This document shows positions 11,070-22,162 of a DNA stretch of 64,000 bases, one piece after another (position 1 is the first letter of the stretch; every line of letters begins with the position of its first letter). A program made the translations under genes and the position numbers. Under the pieces are notes generated by a model. The model was not told where the DNA came from and made no database searches. It was given only the letters and a program-made list of their open reading frames with translations. The DNA is from Knoxdaviesia capensis (Eukaryota; Ascomycota; Sordariomycetes; Microascales; Gondwanamycetaceae). Where the stretch lies: the NCBI GenBank assembly GCA_001510575.1, contig LNGK01000005.1, positions 1,743,234 through 1,807,233 on the forward strand. The letters run 5' to 3'.

Positions 11070-14000
11070 ATGTTTCTACGTGGTAAGGACAGGCAGAACC
11101 GCAAGGTGACGCCGCCATCACCAACCTACATGTCTAATGACCAATTCGGTATGCTCTTCTGTCTATGTTTGCCCCCTTCCAATTTGGTTTTTACTGATGC
11201 CCTTGAACTCACTCTATTTCCAGCTTCCTACCTCGCTGAACTCCGCAATACCCGCATAAACAAACCTGCCGGAGCCCGCGAGCCTCCTGCCGATCCCAAC
11301 CGTACCCGTCCCCGGCCGTCTCTGGGAAGCACCACTACCACTGGTTCTGCTGTCTCCGGCATTGGCACCTCTGAGCCGTCTCCTTCCTCTCCCTCTCTAG
11401 TGTCCAGTATGCGCTCCAGATACTCCATCGGGTCGCAAGCCCGTGATTACTACCCGCAATCACCGGCTGCTCCGTTGAAGCCTTCTCAGGTTGTTCCTAG
11501 TCACACTTACATTGAGCGTGGTCAACGGTGGATGGAAAAGGAGGAGGCTCATTCTCTGCGTCAAGCCATGGAAGACATGGAAATTCGTGAATACCAGACG
11601 AAGGAACAGGCTATGGATGAGCCGGATGCCGACCAACGGCTGTACCAGGCCGCTCTGGATGAAGCTGCCGAGCTCGTGTGGCAACACCAAAACGGCCCGT
11701 CCTCCCCTCCCAAGAAGCCCACTGGCCCTTATGCATACCGTCCGCATCTTAGAAAGGATAGCTACGCACATGCACGAACGGCAAGTGTGGGTTTGTATGG
11801 TGATGACATTACCCCGTCCGGGCTTGCCCGGGACTCGTGTGCCCGCTCGGTGTCTGGAAGCTCGGCCGGTAGTGACGGCATCATCCGGGGTCGACGTGCC
11901 GTGTCTGGGGAGTCCAGTTCATCCGATGCCGCTCTCAGTGCCACAGGTCGCGTCAGCGATGTCTCCGAGACAGCTGGCCCCAAAGCTAAAACTTATAATT
12001 CTATCTCTTCAGCAGCTCCTGCAGGCGCATTGCCCAGCAATGTCAGCAACGCAAATGGCAGTTCCACCGCCCCCGTCAACGCTCGTCGCCGCAGCAGCAT
12101 GAAGCGCAACATCAGCGGCGAGATTGACCGGCCGTTCTCGGGCGAGCAGATTTGGGAGGAGCCTGAGGCTTCGTCGAAGGCTTCCTCTCCGATCAAGGGC
12201 GGCGTTGCCAGCTCGTCTAGCACCACTGCCACCGAAAGCAGCTCGTCTGCCGCCACGGCCGCCACCTCGATCACTCCTCCCCCTCCAAATGTGCTTGTCG
12301 ACGCCCCCAAGAACTCGGCAGGTCGGGCGCCGATCAACATCTTCAGCCGTCGCAACGCTGCACTTGCCAACTCAACGCCCCCCGCCACGAAGCCGCTCTC
12401 GATTGTCGATATCTACAAGAACCCGCCGACGCAGTCTCGCAACCCTCTGTACACGACAAACTCCCAGCAATCGACTCCCCCGACTGCGCCGAGCCACGCG
12501 GTGGCACCGACTACCGACGCTGGGACGTCAGCATCCACTTCCGAGGGTGCTGAGACTCCAGACGCCGCCTCCGCCGTTCCGCGCAAGAACGGCGTGGAGG
12601 TTCGCAGCGATGACATTCGCAATGCGACCAGCATGAAGCTGAAAGACCGGAGCGCAAAGTTGCCCACTCCTACTGCCGTTAGCGATAATCCGGGACGGCC
12701 CATTGTAAGCTTTGATGCCAACTGGACGCCTCCAGACGAATCCAAAACGAGTGATGTTCGCCCAGGAAGCGGATCCCCTGACCGAACCGTCATCTCAGGT
12801 GCACGAATGCGACAAGGAGAAGAAGGGTCATCGATGGGCCTCCCTCCTGTCCCTGTCGCAGAAGACCCTTCGCCGTCTCCGAGGCCACCGCGTGCCACGC
12901 AAATCTTCACAAGACCCTCATACGGAGCCGCAGCCGGGGACAACCGTACCCCCAACATGACGACGCGAGGACCCCGACCGTTTACGTCCACCCCTGTCTC
13001 GAAGGCTAATGTCAATAATACGCCCGCCACCTACTCGCCGTATGTCAGCTCAGTGAATCAACCCCGCGCTCCTCCTGCTGTCGCCGCTGCTGCCGCTCCT
13101 CCTCCTCCAATTCCAACTATAAACATTGGTGGAATCGACGATGACAACGACCACCGAAACGGATTCTCGTCTCCAGCAGCTCGATCTGGAAATCCCAACG
13201 TCGGCAATTCCACCCCGGCCCCACCCATCCCCACCATTGTACTGCCTGGAGGTGACGATGACGACTTCTCGTCCCCTGCAGGCAACAGCCAGGGAGGGGG
13301 GACTCGTGGTGGAAATTCCACCTCGAGTGGCCCTGCACCTCCCATCCCCATGATTGTCGTTCCTGGTGACGATGATGATTCCAACAATGGAGATACTCAA
13401 GCCAGCACCTCCAACGGTCCCACCGCATCAGCAGGCCGGCGCCCGCTACCCAATCCCGGAGCTGGCGCCGGGGCTGGTCGCTACTCGAATGGCCGGCCCC
13501 GGCCTGTGCGTGCGCCACATGCCGTGACTGGCGGACGCAACTCGGCCACTTGCCACGAATGTGGCTATGCAATCGAGGGTCGTTTCATTGCCGTTGCTGG
13601 CTCACTACGATTCCACCCCCGCTGCTTTGCCTGCTACCAGTGTGGTACTGGCCTGGAAGCGCTTGAAATCAGCCCGGAGCCAGACTCGTTCCGGAACGAA
13701 CGACTCGATCGTATCCGCCGGCGCGCTGCCGGGGAGTACATCGAAGATGAGCCCGGCAAGACGGCCGCCGATGACGGCGATGATCGACTACGGTTCTACT
13801 GCCACCTGGACTGGCACGAGCTGTACGCACCGCGGTGCAAGCACTGCAAGACGCCGATCCTGGGCGAGCACATTGTGGCGCTGGATGCGCACTGGCACTA
13901 CGGCCACTTCTTCTGTGCGGAGTGCGGCGACCCGTTCGAGCGGGGTGCCACGCACATCAAGAAGGACGGGTACGCGTGGTGCGTCGGGTGCCAGACCAAG

Positions 14001-14216
14001 CGCACGGAGCGGCGCGCGCCCAAGTGCCGCAAGTGCCGCGTGGCGGTGATTGGGCAGTACATACAGGCGCTCGGCGGCGAGTGGCACGATCACTGCTTCC
14101 GGTGTGCCGAGTGCGACGGGGCGTTTGATGACGGCCAGGTGTTTCCCCAGGAGGGGCCGGATGGGTCCACGGTGGTGTTCTGTACGCAGTGCCGTATGCG
14201 TCAGTTGAAGAGATAA
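11070..14216 (+). CDS. Three-LIM-domain paxillin-like protein (Pxl1-like)
   Basis: Exons 11070-11148 and 11224-14216 encode 1023 residues. The 75-nt intron is a multiple of three and lacks stops, so it could be mistaken for coding, but donor gtatgc and acceptor tttccag give FASYLAELR. The first 800 residues are disordered, Ser/Pro/Thr-rich. The C-terminus has three LIM zinc-binding domains starting near residues 803 (CHECGYAIEG), 898 (CKHCKTPILG) and 961 (CRKCRVAVIG) and ends LKR. LIM1 carries an insertion of about 35-40 charged residues between its two zinc-binding halves. The layout fits fungal Pxl1, which scaffolds Rho signalling and actin at septa and hyphal tips. No RhoGAP domain is present, so it is not Lrg1. 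Residues about 648-752 contain three degenerate acidic repeats. Confidence 0.82.
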   Translation: MFLRGKDRQNRKVTPPSPTYMSNDQFGMLFCLCLPPSNLVFTDALELTLFPASYLAELRNTRINKPAGAREPPADPNRTRPRPSLGSTTTTGSAVSGIGTSEPSPSSPSLVSSMRSRYSIGSQARDYYPQSPAAPLKPSQVVPSHTYIERGQRWMEKEEAHSLRQAMEDMEIREYQTKEQAMDEPDADQRLYQAALDEAAELVWQHQNGPSSPPKKPTGPYAYRPHLRKDSYAHARTASVGLYGDDITPSGLARDSCARSVSGSSAGSDGIIRGRRAVSGESSSSDAALSATGRVSDVSETAGPKAKTYNSISSAAPAGALPSNVSNANGSSTAPVNARRRSSMKRNISGEIDRPFSGEQIWEEPEASSKASSPIKGGVASSSSTTATESSSSAATAATSITPPPPNVLVDAPKNSAGRAPINIFSRRNAALANSTPPATKPLSIVDIYKNPPTQSRNPLYTTNSQQSTPPTAPSHAVAPTTDAGTSASTSEGAETPDAASAVPRKNGVEVRSDDIRNATSMKLKDRSAKLPTPTAVSDNPGRPIVSFDANWTPPDESKTSDVRPGSGSPDRTVISGARMRQGEEGSSMGLPPVPVAEDPSPSPRPPRATQIFTRPSYGAAAGDNRTPNMTTRGPRPFTSTPVSKANVNNTPATYSPYVSSVNQPRAPPAVAAAAAPPPPIPTINIGGIDDDNDHRNGFSSPAARSGNPNVGNSTPAPPIPTIVLPGGDDDDFSSPAGNSQGGGTRGGNSTSSGPAPPIPMIVVPGDDDDSNNGDTQASTSNGPTASAGRRPLPNPGAGAGAGRYSNGRPRPVRAPHAVTGGRNSATCHECGYAIEGRFIAVAGSLRFHPRCFACYQCGTGLEALEISPEPDSFRNERLDRIRRRAAGEYIEDEPGKTAADDGDDRLRFYCHLDWHELYAPRCKHCKTPILGEHIVALDAHWHYGHFFCAECGDPFERGATHIKKDGYAWCVGCQTKRTERRAPKCRKCRVAVIGQYIQALGGEWHDHCFRCAECDGAFDDGQVFPQEGPDGSTVVFCTQCRMRQLKR
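13090..13400 (+). repeat. Three degenerate PPIP-hydrophobic-DDDD repeats in the LIM protein
   Basis: The translation shows PPPIPTINIGGIDDD, then PAPPIPTIVLPGGDDDD, then PAPPIPMIVVPGDDDD, with FSSPA spacers after the first two. Spacing is about 35 residues. The DNA of the units has diverged, so the protein pattern is better kept than the DNA. Confidence 0.8.
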
Positions 14217-15074
14217 GTTTGTCTTTTTGCTACTACGGTGATGACGTCCCCTATTTAGGGTCTCAGGTTATTGGTTTGCGTTTTACTAGACTGAGTGCAA
14301 TGCGGGTATTGCTTTTTCTCTCGGGTTCTTTTGGTCGGTGTTTTTTTTTATTTTCTTGCTCATGCTTTTTCGGTTGTCAGTTTGGTCTTGTAAATTGTTC
14401 TTCTTCGTTTTGGGTGCACTTTTGGGTTCTTTGGTTTTGCGTGTTTGGGTGTTGGGTTTCGCCTTGTTACAGATTGATGTCATTTGACTAAGGGCGCTTT
14501 TCTGGGAGGGAGTCTTTTTCTTCTTTTTCCTGGGTATCACGACACTTACCATGCATGCTCCCCTCCCAGAAAGCGCTTCTTATATCTACGAGTAAATGAG
14601 AAGGAAAAATGGAACATGATTTTTTTTTGCTTTCTACAAGTCGTTCTGGATCACACATGGAGGTCGTTACATCTACGGAGATCTTGATTGCAGACTTGTC
14701 CGACATCGGCCTCACGGCTCCCGGGCAGATGTGTATGCGAGCAGCTGTAACGTACTACACACGTGTATGTGTATGCGTGTCTTCAGAACTTTGAAATAGT
14801 AGGTTGATTTAAGATAAACATGATGCAGGGTGTGTGTATAATCACCCAGACTATGTGCTGTTAAATCCAGGCGGTCTCGCGTTCCGGCGTGTGATTTTAA
14901 CTTCAGGGTATGGAGATTCTCAAGGGGTTTTTTTTTTTTTGCGTTTGATTTTCTTGCGTTAAAAGTCTTTTCTCTGTTGGGCGATTTTCACTGTTTTTGA
15001 AATTCCACTCCGTCCCAATGCTTTGCTAGAAGTCTCAAACAAAACAAGAACACATGATCCAGCCCGCTGGGGCT
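14217..15074. other. Convergent 3' region between the LIM gene and SUMO
   Basis: T-rich 3' flank with long T runs (for example 14341-14353 and 14927-14940). Between the two stops no coding frame is convincing. An imperfect inverted repeat, gcgcttttctgggaggga at 14492-14509 and tcccctcccagaaagcgc at 14558-14575, could fold at the RNA level. Confidence 0.5.
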
Positions 15075-15469
15075 TCAGACTCTTCCATCCGCCGGGCCTC
15101 CTCCGATCTGCTCCTGGTGGACCTCCAGGGTATCTCCGTCTTGCATTTCAAGCTGCCGGTGTGTGATAATCGAGGTTAGCACGGCGGGATCATCATCAAT
15201 CGGGATCTCCTGGGTGGGCGGGGGGTAAAACGAAGGAAACGTACCGTATCCGGAGTGTCGGTGGCTTGTACACGCTGGCCCTCGAACAGGAAGCGCACGG
15301 ACGACAGGGACTTGCCCTGGCGGTCGCAGAAGGCGGTCATCAGCTTCTCGAGCTTGGTCGAGCGCTTGATCTTGAAAAAGACCTCGTTGTTGTTATCGGT
15401 CACCTTGATGTTCAGGTGCTCCACAGCGCCGGCCGCGCGGTCGGCTCCGCCGTTCTCCACCGTGGTCAT
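15075..15469 (-). CDS. sumO: SUMO precursor (ubiquitin-like modifier)
   Basis: Exons on the minus strand are 15469-15245 and 15152-15075, encoding 100 residues. The ubiquitin-like fold is recognisable: HLNIKVTDNNNEVFFKIKRST, then FCDRQGKSLSSVRFLFEGQRV, DTPDTLEMQDGDTLEVHQEQIGG. The precursor ends GPADGRV after the di-glycine, so a Ulp-type protease must trim it before conjugation. It is the single small modifier attached to lysines of nuclear proteins by the E1-Ubc9 pathway. The intron (15244-15153, donor gtacgt) sits in the codon boundary after DTPDT. A CCAAT box (ATTGG, 15828-15832) lies about 360 bp upstream. Confidence 0.95.
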
Positions 15470-16474
15470 TGTGGATGGAGCGCAAAAAAGAAGGTGAAGC
15501 GGGGTGTAAGGGGGGGTTCGTGAAATTGGTGTTGAAAGACGAAGTTTCGGAAGGCGTCCGAATGTGTGTCGTCGTGCAGTGTCCTGTGTTGGAGACTCCG
15601 AGTCGTGATGAGGAAGGAGTGTGCAGTTGGTGGGAGATGTCGAGGCACCGAGAGAGAGTTGATGAGGAGAGATGAGAGGAAATTCTAAGAAGTCGCGTGT
15701 GAAATGAATCAGTTGTCAGTAGGGGTCGGATATTTTGACTGGCAGGAAAGTCAAGATTCACTCCTAGCGTCTTTGTTTCCGTGTACGGCTGTGAAGAAGG
15801 TACAAAGGCCAGGCAAAAGAGGCCGTGATTGGCGATCACTGGAGAGAATGATAGCCTAGGTGTAAAAATCAAAGATAAAATGAAAAAGCAGAGACCAGCT
15901 GAGTCAAGAGCCAAGGGAGAAGGGGACTACACACCGTTAACGGGAAACCAAAAGGTGTCAAAACAGAGCCTTAGGAGATGGCGGTCGGATGTGGAAGAGC
16001 GGGAAAAGAGGAAGAAGAAAAATCTGGTGAACTTTAAGACGAACCAACAACTTGGGATGATTCACTGCCTCAGGATGATCGGTTCTGGGGCCTTTTTATG
16101 TTGGTTGGTTTTTGAGGGTTGGCGGGGTTTTTGGCGTTTTCCCCCACTGAAACCACTGGAGAGGTTAACATTGGCTGGCAGCTGGTGGCAGCTGTAAGAT
16201 GTGTTTTAGTGTTTCATCTGATCGTCACTCTTTTCGCATCGGAAGATATTGAACCCTTAAACTTTCCAATATCTTCTTCACTCGGAGCTTCACTTTCTGA
16301 GAGGGAGAGAATACTTCGTAAAGTGCGTTAGACGTGTCATATATTGTCTTCTTATTATGTACATATAATATCCTCTTTTTCAACCGGCTTCTATCGGTTC
16401 CTGTGACCTCTCTCCGCAACTATCCCTATTACGGCTTTCTTGTTGTTGCTTTGCTTAACTCAGGACAGTTCACG
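15470..16474. promoter_or_regulatory. Divergent promoter region, sumO / cmc4
   Basis: A 1-kb region between divergent genes. It contains ATTGG (CCAAT) motifs at 15828-15832 and about 16169-16173. The sumO side is purine-rich on the plus strand (a pyrimidine leader on the transcribed strand). No gene is supported. Confidence 0.45.
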
Positions 16475-16888
16475 ATGAGCTCTTCTACATCGACATCTGC
16501 AAATGCGAAGATACCCAGGGGACTGGCTGCTGACCCACCGTGCCATCCCCAAGCTGTACGTATCTGAGTACTACAAAACCAGAAAACACCATTTTTGCTA
16601 ACCTCTGTGCCTTCAGTGTGCAATCCAAGGTGAGTTACCAGCGCAACCCTAACCCTAACAAACGAAAATTTCACGGGCACAACTGTAACCTGCACCGGAA
16701 CGATCACTGACACGAACCGCACATGCCACACAGGATGCCTCACCCGCAATGGCTACAATGACGCCAAGTGCAAGAGCGTGATTGCCGATCTATACAACTG
16801 CTGTCAGGCTTTCTACGAGCAGAACGGCGACGATGCGCGGACGGCGAGCTGCCCCAAGCCGGATGTGTTACGCAAGAAGACGTGGTAG
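16475..16888 (+). CDS. cmc4: Mitochondrial twin-CX9C protein Cmc4
   Basis: Exons 16475-16555, 16617-16629 (13 nt) and 16734-16888 encode 82 residues. The two helices carry CHPQACAIQGC and CKSVIADLYNC, each CX9C, with the extra cysteines expected of the p8MTCP1/Cmc4 family, followed by FYEQNGDDARTASCPKPDVLRKKTW. Cmc4 resides in the mitochondrial intermembrane space and is an oxidised Mia40 substrate; its exact role is not well defined. The 13-nt middle exon encodes CAIQ plus one base and is required for the first CX9C motif. Intron 2 carries a telomere-like AACCCTAACCCTAAC. The first 20 residues are a Ser/Thr-rich, non-conserved leader. Confidence 0.9.
16645..16659 (-). repeat. Telomere-like (TTAGGG)2 motif in cmc4 intron 2
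   Basis: AACCCTAACCCTAAC lies 15 bases into the second intron of cmc4. It contains the same 11-base word (TAGGGTTAGGG on the minus strand) found at 27706-27716 and 56281-56291. Confidence 0.8.
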
Positions 16889-18135
16889 CAGGAGCAAACG
16901 GACCACCAAGAGTACAGTCAATCCCAATCTCAATCACACCAGCGTTTCTTCTGGATATACCACATGTTACCACAGCGCGTCAAGAATATATTCTCACGCG
17001 CACCTCGCGTGAGAAGTGTCGCATGCACAAAGACCATGAGCCCAACCCACGCAAAAATGTTAAGTCGGACAAGCCAGGGGCATGTTTAAAATTTATGAAT
17101 AAATTTCTTTCCTCTTGGCGATCATTGAGCGCGCAAATGAGACCCGTAAAGGATCTAAACAAGTATTGAAATGCCTGTTCCGAGACTCTAATATGAATGC
17201 CGATGACATGAAGAGGAAAGAAAGGAAGAGAAAGGAAAAAGACGAGAGAAAAAAAAAGTCGGCCGGTGTGGGTTTTTATATTGAAAATTAATTTTTCTTC
17301 GTACGCGGCTGGGTTGCGTTGATTGGACGAAAATGGAGAGGAGGAAACCACGTGAATATAAACGTGACTGCAACTGGCGGTTGTCAAGGTGCCTGAATTG
17401 ACTGCTGGGAAGGAGCCTGCCCTTCGTGCCTTCCTGGAGAACCAGCAGAGCTTCTGCTGACAACATGCTGTAAAAAAAAAAACAAACCACCTGGGGTTCT
17501 TCATCTTCACCCATGATCATTTTCTCTCTAACAACCAACTTATACCCTCAGCAATTTTCTTCTTTTTCTTCTGTCTCTGTTTTTTCTCACCAGAAACTCT
17601 AACAAGAATTGACTAGGCAAACGGAAAATCTAGACGCCACAAGCCTGTACACGACCGAATTTCTCTATACACACGCGCCTTTCCCTATGAACAGAAGCTC
17701 TCTTTGCGTTTGTCCAGCCGCAGCCGCCAACCTTGCCGCCGCCTCCTCTTGTCTCTAGAGCTTTTGCTGGTACCTATTACTTCTTGCTTTCAAACTCACC
17801 CACTGCTCTCTCTCCTCCCCAAGCTCTCTCGCCCCCAAAATCGCAACCATACTCACTCCCAAACGCCGCCGCGACTCTCGAGCTTCTCGCTCTCCGGATG
17901 CCCAAGGGCCGCAGTTGCCGCAGTCGCCCTTGTTGCACTTGGTTCTTCGCGACGCTCGAGTGTCCTTACACACGCGCAATTCTGCCGGCTTGATCTTCCA
18001 TTGTACTTTTTGACCCTCTCCCCTCTTCTCTTCCACTCTGCGTGACGCGATACCGCACTTGCGTTAGACTCTTTGCCCTTCTTCTCTCGCTCGTCTAACT
18101 CGGCTCGATTCCTCCTAGCTCCGGCACGATCCATC
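16889..18135. other. Intergenic region and leader of the nucleoporin gene
   Basis: The first part is the 3' flank of cmc4. ATTGG (CCAAT) lies at about 17316-17320. From 17530 to 18135 the plus strand is pyrimidine-rich, consistent with a long 5' leader. The frame upstream of 18136 stays open for 63 nt but has no better start. No independent gene is seen. Confidence 0.5.
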
Positions 18136-21100
18136 ATGGAGTCCTCGGTCCATTCCATGCCGGCTGATGCTGGCCCCGAAGTCGAGTTCTTCGCCAATGC
18201 TCTCGACGACTGCCTTGGCTACCAACGCAGCCTCCCCAACCCATCCGAACGACGCGCGCGCATTCTGAAGCTTGTCGATATCTACTACAACTATGCTCTC
18301 GACAAGTCCGTGTCACGCTCATCTCGTCACGGCCGACCCGATGATCAGCTTCGCAGTTCGTCGTCCCACTACGATGGAGACATGGATGTTGACGATATGG
18401 ATGATGGCAGCAACAGCCTGGTAGGCAGCAGCTCATCCGACGAAGCTGAACGATGGAAGAAGGAGGCCCAGACTTGGGATCTCCTGCGCCGCCTGCTTCC
18501 CCTACGATACCCCGAAAGCTCTTCGACCTCGACCGACCGCCGTGGTGCAGCATCCGCTTCCTTCCTGTCCCACGCCTCTGCTCGCTCTGGTCTGTGGCAG
18601 GAATTTCTTCACGCCGAACCCACCGCTCCCGAGCGACGTGCCATTCTTCAGTGGCTCCAGACCAACGCTGCTGGCGGCCCTGACATTACCGACCTTGTCC
18701 GCGATCTGCAGCAGAATGCCGACCGAGGAGATATTATCGCCCACGGATGGATCCACACCCGCTCCGCCATCAAGCTGTTCAAGAGCACCAACAACGTCAG
18801 CAAAGCTCTGGACCCGGCCGACCCCAACGTCAGCCGCGGCCATGTGTCTTCTTCGGGCCTTCCCCTTACCACCCAACTGGACCCGGACTCGGTGACTCGC
18901 CAGGGCCGGAAGCTTCAGCCGCAAGACGAATATTTCGAGCGGTCGATCTGGCGCGGATGTTTCGAGCTGCTCCGCCGCGGCAGCAGCATGGATGCTATCC
19001 GAGACTGGTGTGTTGAGCGCACCGAAGCCTGGCGCGCCGTCACCATGTCCGGCGTCCCTCTGTCTTGCAACGATGCTGGCCCCGGTTCGGCCTGGTCTTC
19101 GGGCGCTAATGTCGACCCGTCTTCCCTGGCGCTGTGGCGGCGTATGTGCTTTGCCACGGCCCGTCAGGGCGGTGTCGACGATTACGAGCGCGCTGTGTAC
19201 GGCATTCTGTCCGGAGACATCCAGACTGTCGAGAATGTGTGCCGGACATGGGATGACTTTCTGTTTGCACACTACAATGCCCTGATTCGCAGCCAGTTTG
19301 ATAATTTTGTCTTGTTCAAGTGCCCACCCGAGGCTTCGGCGAGTATCTCGCAGTCCTTCCCGTCAGTCGACGCTACCCAGATCCATGGCGACGAATCGAC
19401 CCTCGACCGGCGGCTTGTCAAGTCGCTGGAGACCAACCACACCACCGCGTCCGAGGCGCGGGATCCGACCAAGACGCTGCAGGGTGCCATTATCGCGCGG
19501 GATCTGGAAACCCATTTCTTCGAGCAGGGTGCTGTGCTTGCTGCCAATGGTGGCGATCTCTCCAGCGAATCTAAGCTGGTGGCTGCTCAGGGCATGTCGA
19601 CGGCCGACCTCGACAAGCAAAAGTTCTTCCGCATTGGAAACGCCCACGGCCTCCGCATGGTCGCCCATGCTCACGTTGTTCTGACCCTGCTGGAAGGTCT
19701 GGCGAATCCCTCCCGACCCAGCGTGGGCGGTCTTAACGCCACCAGCACCATCGTTGCGGAGTCGGGAGCGCGCAACGCGAGAAAACAGGTGCAGGAGAAC
19801 TCTCTTGCGGCCTACATCACCTTCCTTCGCCTGTCGGGAATGAACGAGCTGGTCCCCGTGTACAGCTCAACGCTAGAGGGCAGCCGGCGCTACGAGGTGC
19901 TCTCGCGCAACCTGATCCACATCACCGACCCGGATTCGCGGCTGATGGAGCTCAACCTGGTGCGCAAGGCGGGTCTGGACGTGCTGCGGTTTGTGCGGAT
20001 CCAGCCGCAGCTCCAGTTCGATGCGCTGGAGGACCTGGATGACCAGCAGCTTGCGCGCGGGAACTTTTCCATCATCGAGCCGATGTCGGGCGCCACCGTT
20101 ACATACGGGCGCCCCGTCAAGCAGGATTTCTGCGGTGATGATCTGGAGCGCATTGACGCGTCGCATGATATGCTTATCCGGTCGGTGGAGTGGTTGCTCT
20201 TGGTTGATGAAGCCTGGCCCGACGTGCTGTCCGTGGGCACCAAGGCGTACAAGTACTTCTTCAGTAAGTTACAGCCCAGATCGACTTGTAATGAGTTGTT
20301 TACTAACATCGACTTTCAGAACACATGCATTTGAACGCTGCCCGAGCCTTGGCGGCCCGTGTCCCGTTCGACGAGATTATCCAGCAACGGCTCATTCAGA
20401 TGAACGACAACGACGACGCCGACATTGATGATCTGGAGTTCTGGGAGCGCCATGCTAGCTCGCTGCCGATGTTTTCCGGATCGGCGAAGCAGATCGCTAC
20501 CGACGCGCGGAACTTCCGCGACTTGGAGAGTCTGGCTAAGTTGCTTGACGTCATCGAGACGCTGGGATCACTGGCGGTCGTTTCGAAAGAGTAAGTGAAG
20601 CGACTTCATATTCCTCTTTGAACAGGAAGACGTACACCGATCGACCTTTGATTTTTGACTAACTTGCGTTTTCTTTTTCAGGGGCCCGGTCACGCGAGAG
20701 TTCTGGAGCCAGGTGGCCTCGGATGTCAAGAATGCAAAGGAGCTGGTTCGGCCCTTGCTAAGCGGCTGGCTGCTCACCAGCGTCAACGGTAAGCATTGCT
20801 TAGCCCACGATGTATTTGTGTCTTATGTCCAAGCCCCTTTTTACTAACTACCACGGCCAATGTAGCTGGCGACCGCGAGCTGGACGACATCCGGCGCACA
20901 TACCTGCCGGAGACGATTCTGGCCTACATCAGCACGTTGCACTTTGCCGGCACCTGTCTGTCGCGCGAGAACCTGCTGGAGTGCATGGAGCTGGCGGCGA
21001 CGATTGCCGAGAGCGAGTCGGACATGGCGGCGGTGTTTGTGCAGACGGGGCGCATGAAGGAGCTGGTTGAAGTGTTTGCCTACTGCAGCAAGGCGCTGGC

Positions 21101-21242
21101 GGTGAAGAGCAGCGACAAGAAGGCGGGCGCGGGCGGCGGCGGCGGAGGCGCGGCGGCGGCCGGCTCCGGGGGTGCTGCCGGCACGAAGAAGATGCGCGAG
21201 CTGGGGTGGACGCGTGATCTGTGGTCGGTGCAGCAGTCGTAG
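18136..21242 (+). CDS. Nuclear pore protein Nup84/Nup107
   Basis: Exons 18136-20263, 20320-20590, 20682-20788 and 20866-21242 encode 960 residues; introns have gtaagt/gtaagc donors and TACTAAC-like branch sites. The protein is alpha-helical throughout, with family segments ERWKKEAQTWDLLRRLLPLRY, WRRMCFATARQGG, YERAVYGILSGD, WDDFLFAHYNALIRSQFD and a C-terminal LDDIRRTYLPETILAYISTL. It is a scaffold member of the Y-shaped Nup84 (Nup107-160) complex that coats the nuclear pore membrane. A Ser/Asp-rich acidic loop lies near residues 70-105. A Gly/Ala-rich low-complexity linker near residues 925-941 precedes the terminal MRELGWTRDLWSVQQS. Length is close to that usual for filamentous fungi. Confidence 0.9.
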
Positions 21243-22162
21243 GCAGCCGTCTTCTTTATTACTTTTTTCTCCCTCTAAGGGGTGGCTTTGCGGATGTCGG
21301 CGGAGAAGGAGAGACCGATGACAAAAGAAGCTGTACTCCTGTTTGTCTGCTGCGGTTTTCCTATCCGGCCTTTTTTCATCCCGGAGTTCCGTGAGTTCCG
21401 GAGATGTGGCCGGGGGACGACGGCCTTGGAGTTGTGCCGGGGTGTTTAATTTTGTTTCTTCATAAAAGATTTCTGCAGCGCCTCGGATTGGGGTGCTTTT
21501 TGCTCTTCTTTTTTTTCTTGACCCTTTTTCTCTTGGGGTTAGATATCCATAACGACTTCGTGTAGTGAGGTGATCGTTGAATAGAGCCTCGGCTATTGGG
21601 CGTCTACTGCTGGGTGTATGCGTGTAAATAGCGTATCACACCCGATATAGCGATATTGAACTACATATGCATTAAAGAGTTGCGGGCTCTCGTAGGCGCG
21701 CTGTATTAGGAAGGCTCGCTCAATGCAGCCGTTGTTCGTTGAGGGTTGTTGGTTGTTCGCCCGCTTACAGTTGCGCTTGGCGCTTCTTAATAAGCGCAGC
21801 AAACCCCCACATTGATGTGCTGCTCTCTCCAAACTTAAAAGGCCGACGACGCAAGCTTGCAACTTTTTAACTTCTCGTTTGTCGAATCGCAAACCCGGAG
21901 TTTGTGTTTGCTTGCTTTTTTCCTGATTTTCCAGAGCGTTGCTTTCCTGCTTGCTTGAGAGATCATTTTCTGGGTGCAGATTCTTGGAGTTGCTCAGTAT
22001 TCCCCCCCGCTCTTTGGCTCGCACACCTTACGAGCCTTGATGTAGATAACGGACCACGCGCGCACTTCGGCTTGACCTTCTTGCCAACATCTCCCCACCC
22101 CCCCACCTCCCCCGCGAATTCCGGGATACCTTGAACACACATAAGAAAAAAGCGCTCATACG
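21243..22162. other. Intergenic region between the nucleoporin and vps37
   Basis: A T-rich 3' flank (21243-21600), then a mixed region and a C-rich stretch (ccccaccccc near 22096-22111) just before the vps37 start. No coding frame is convincing. Confidence 0.5.
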
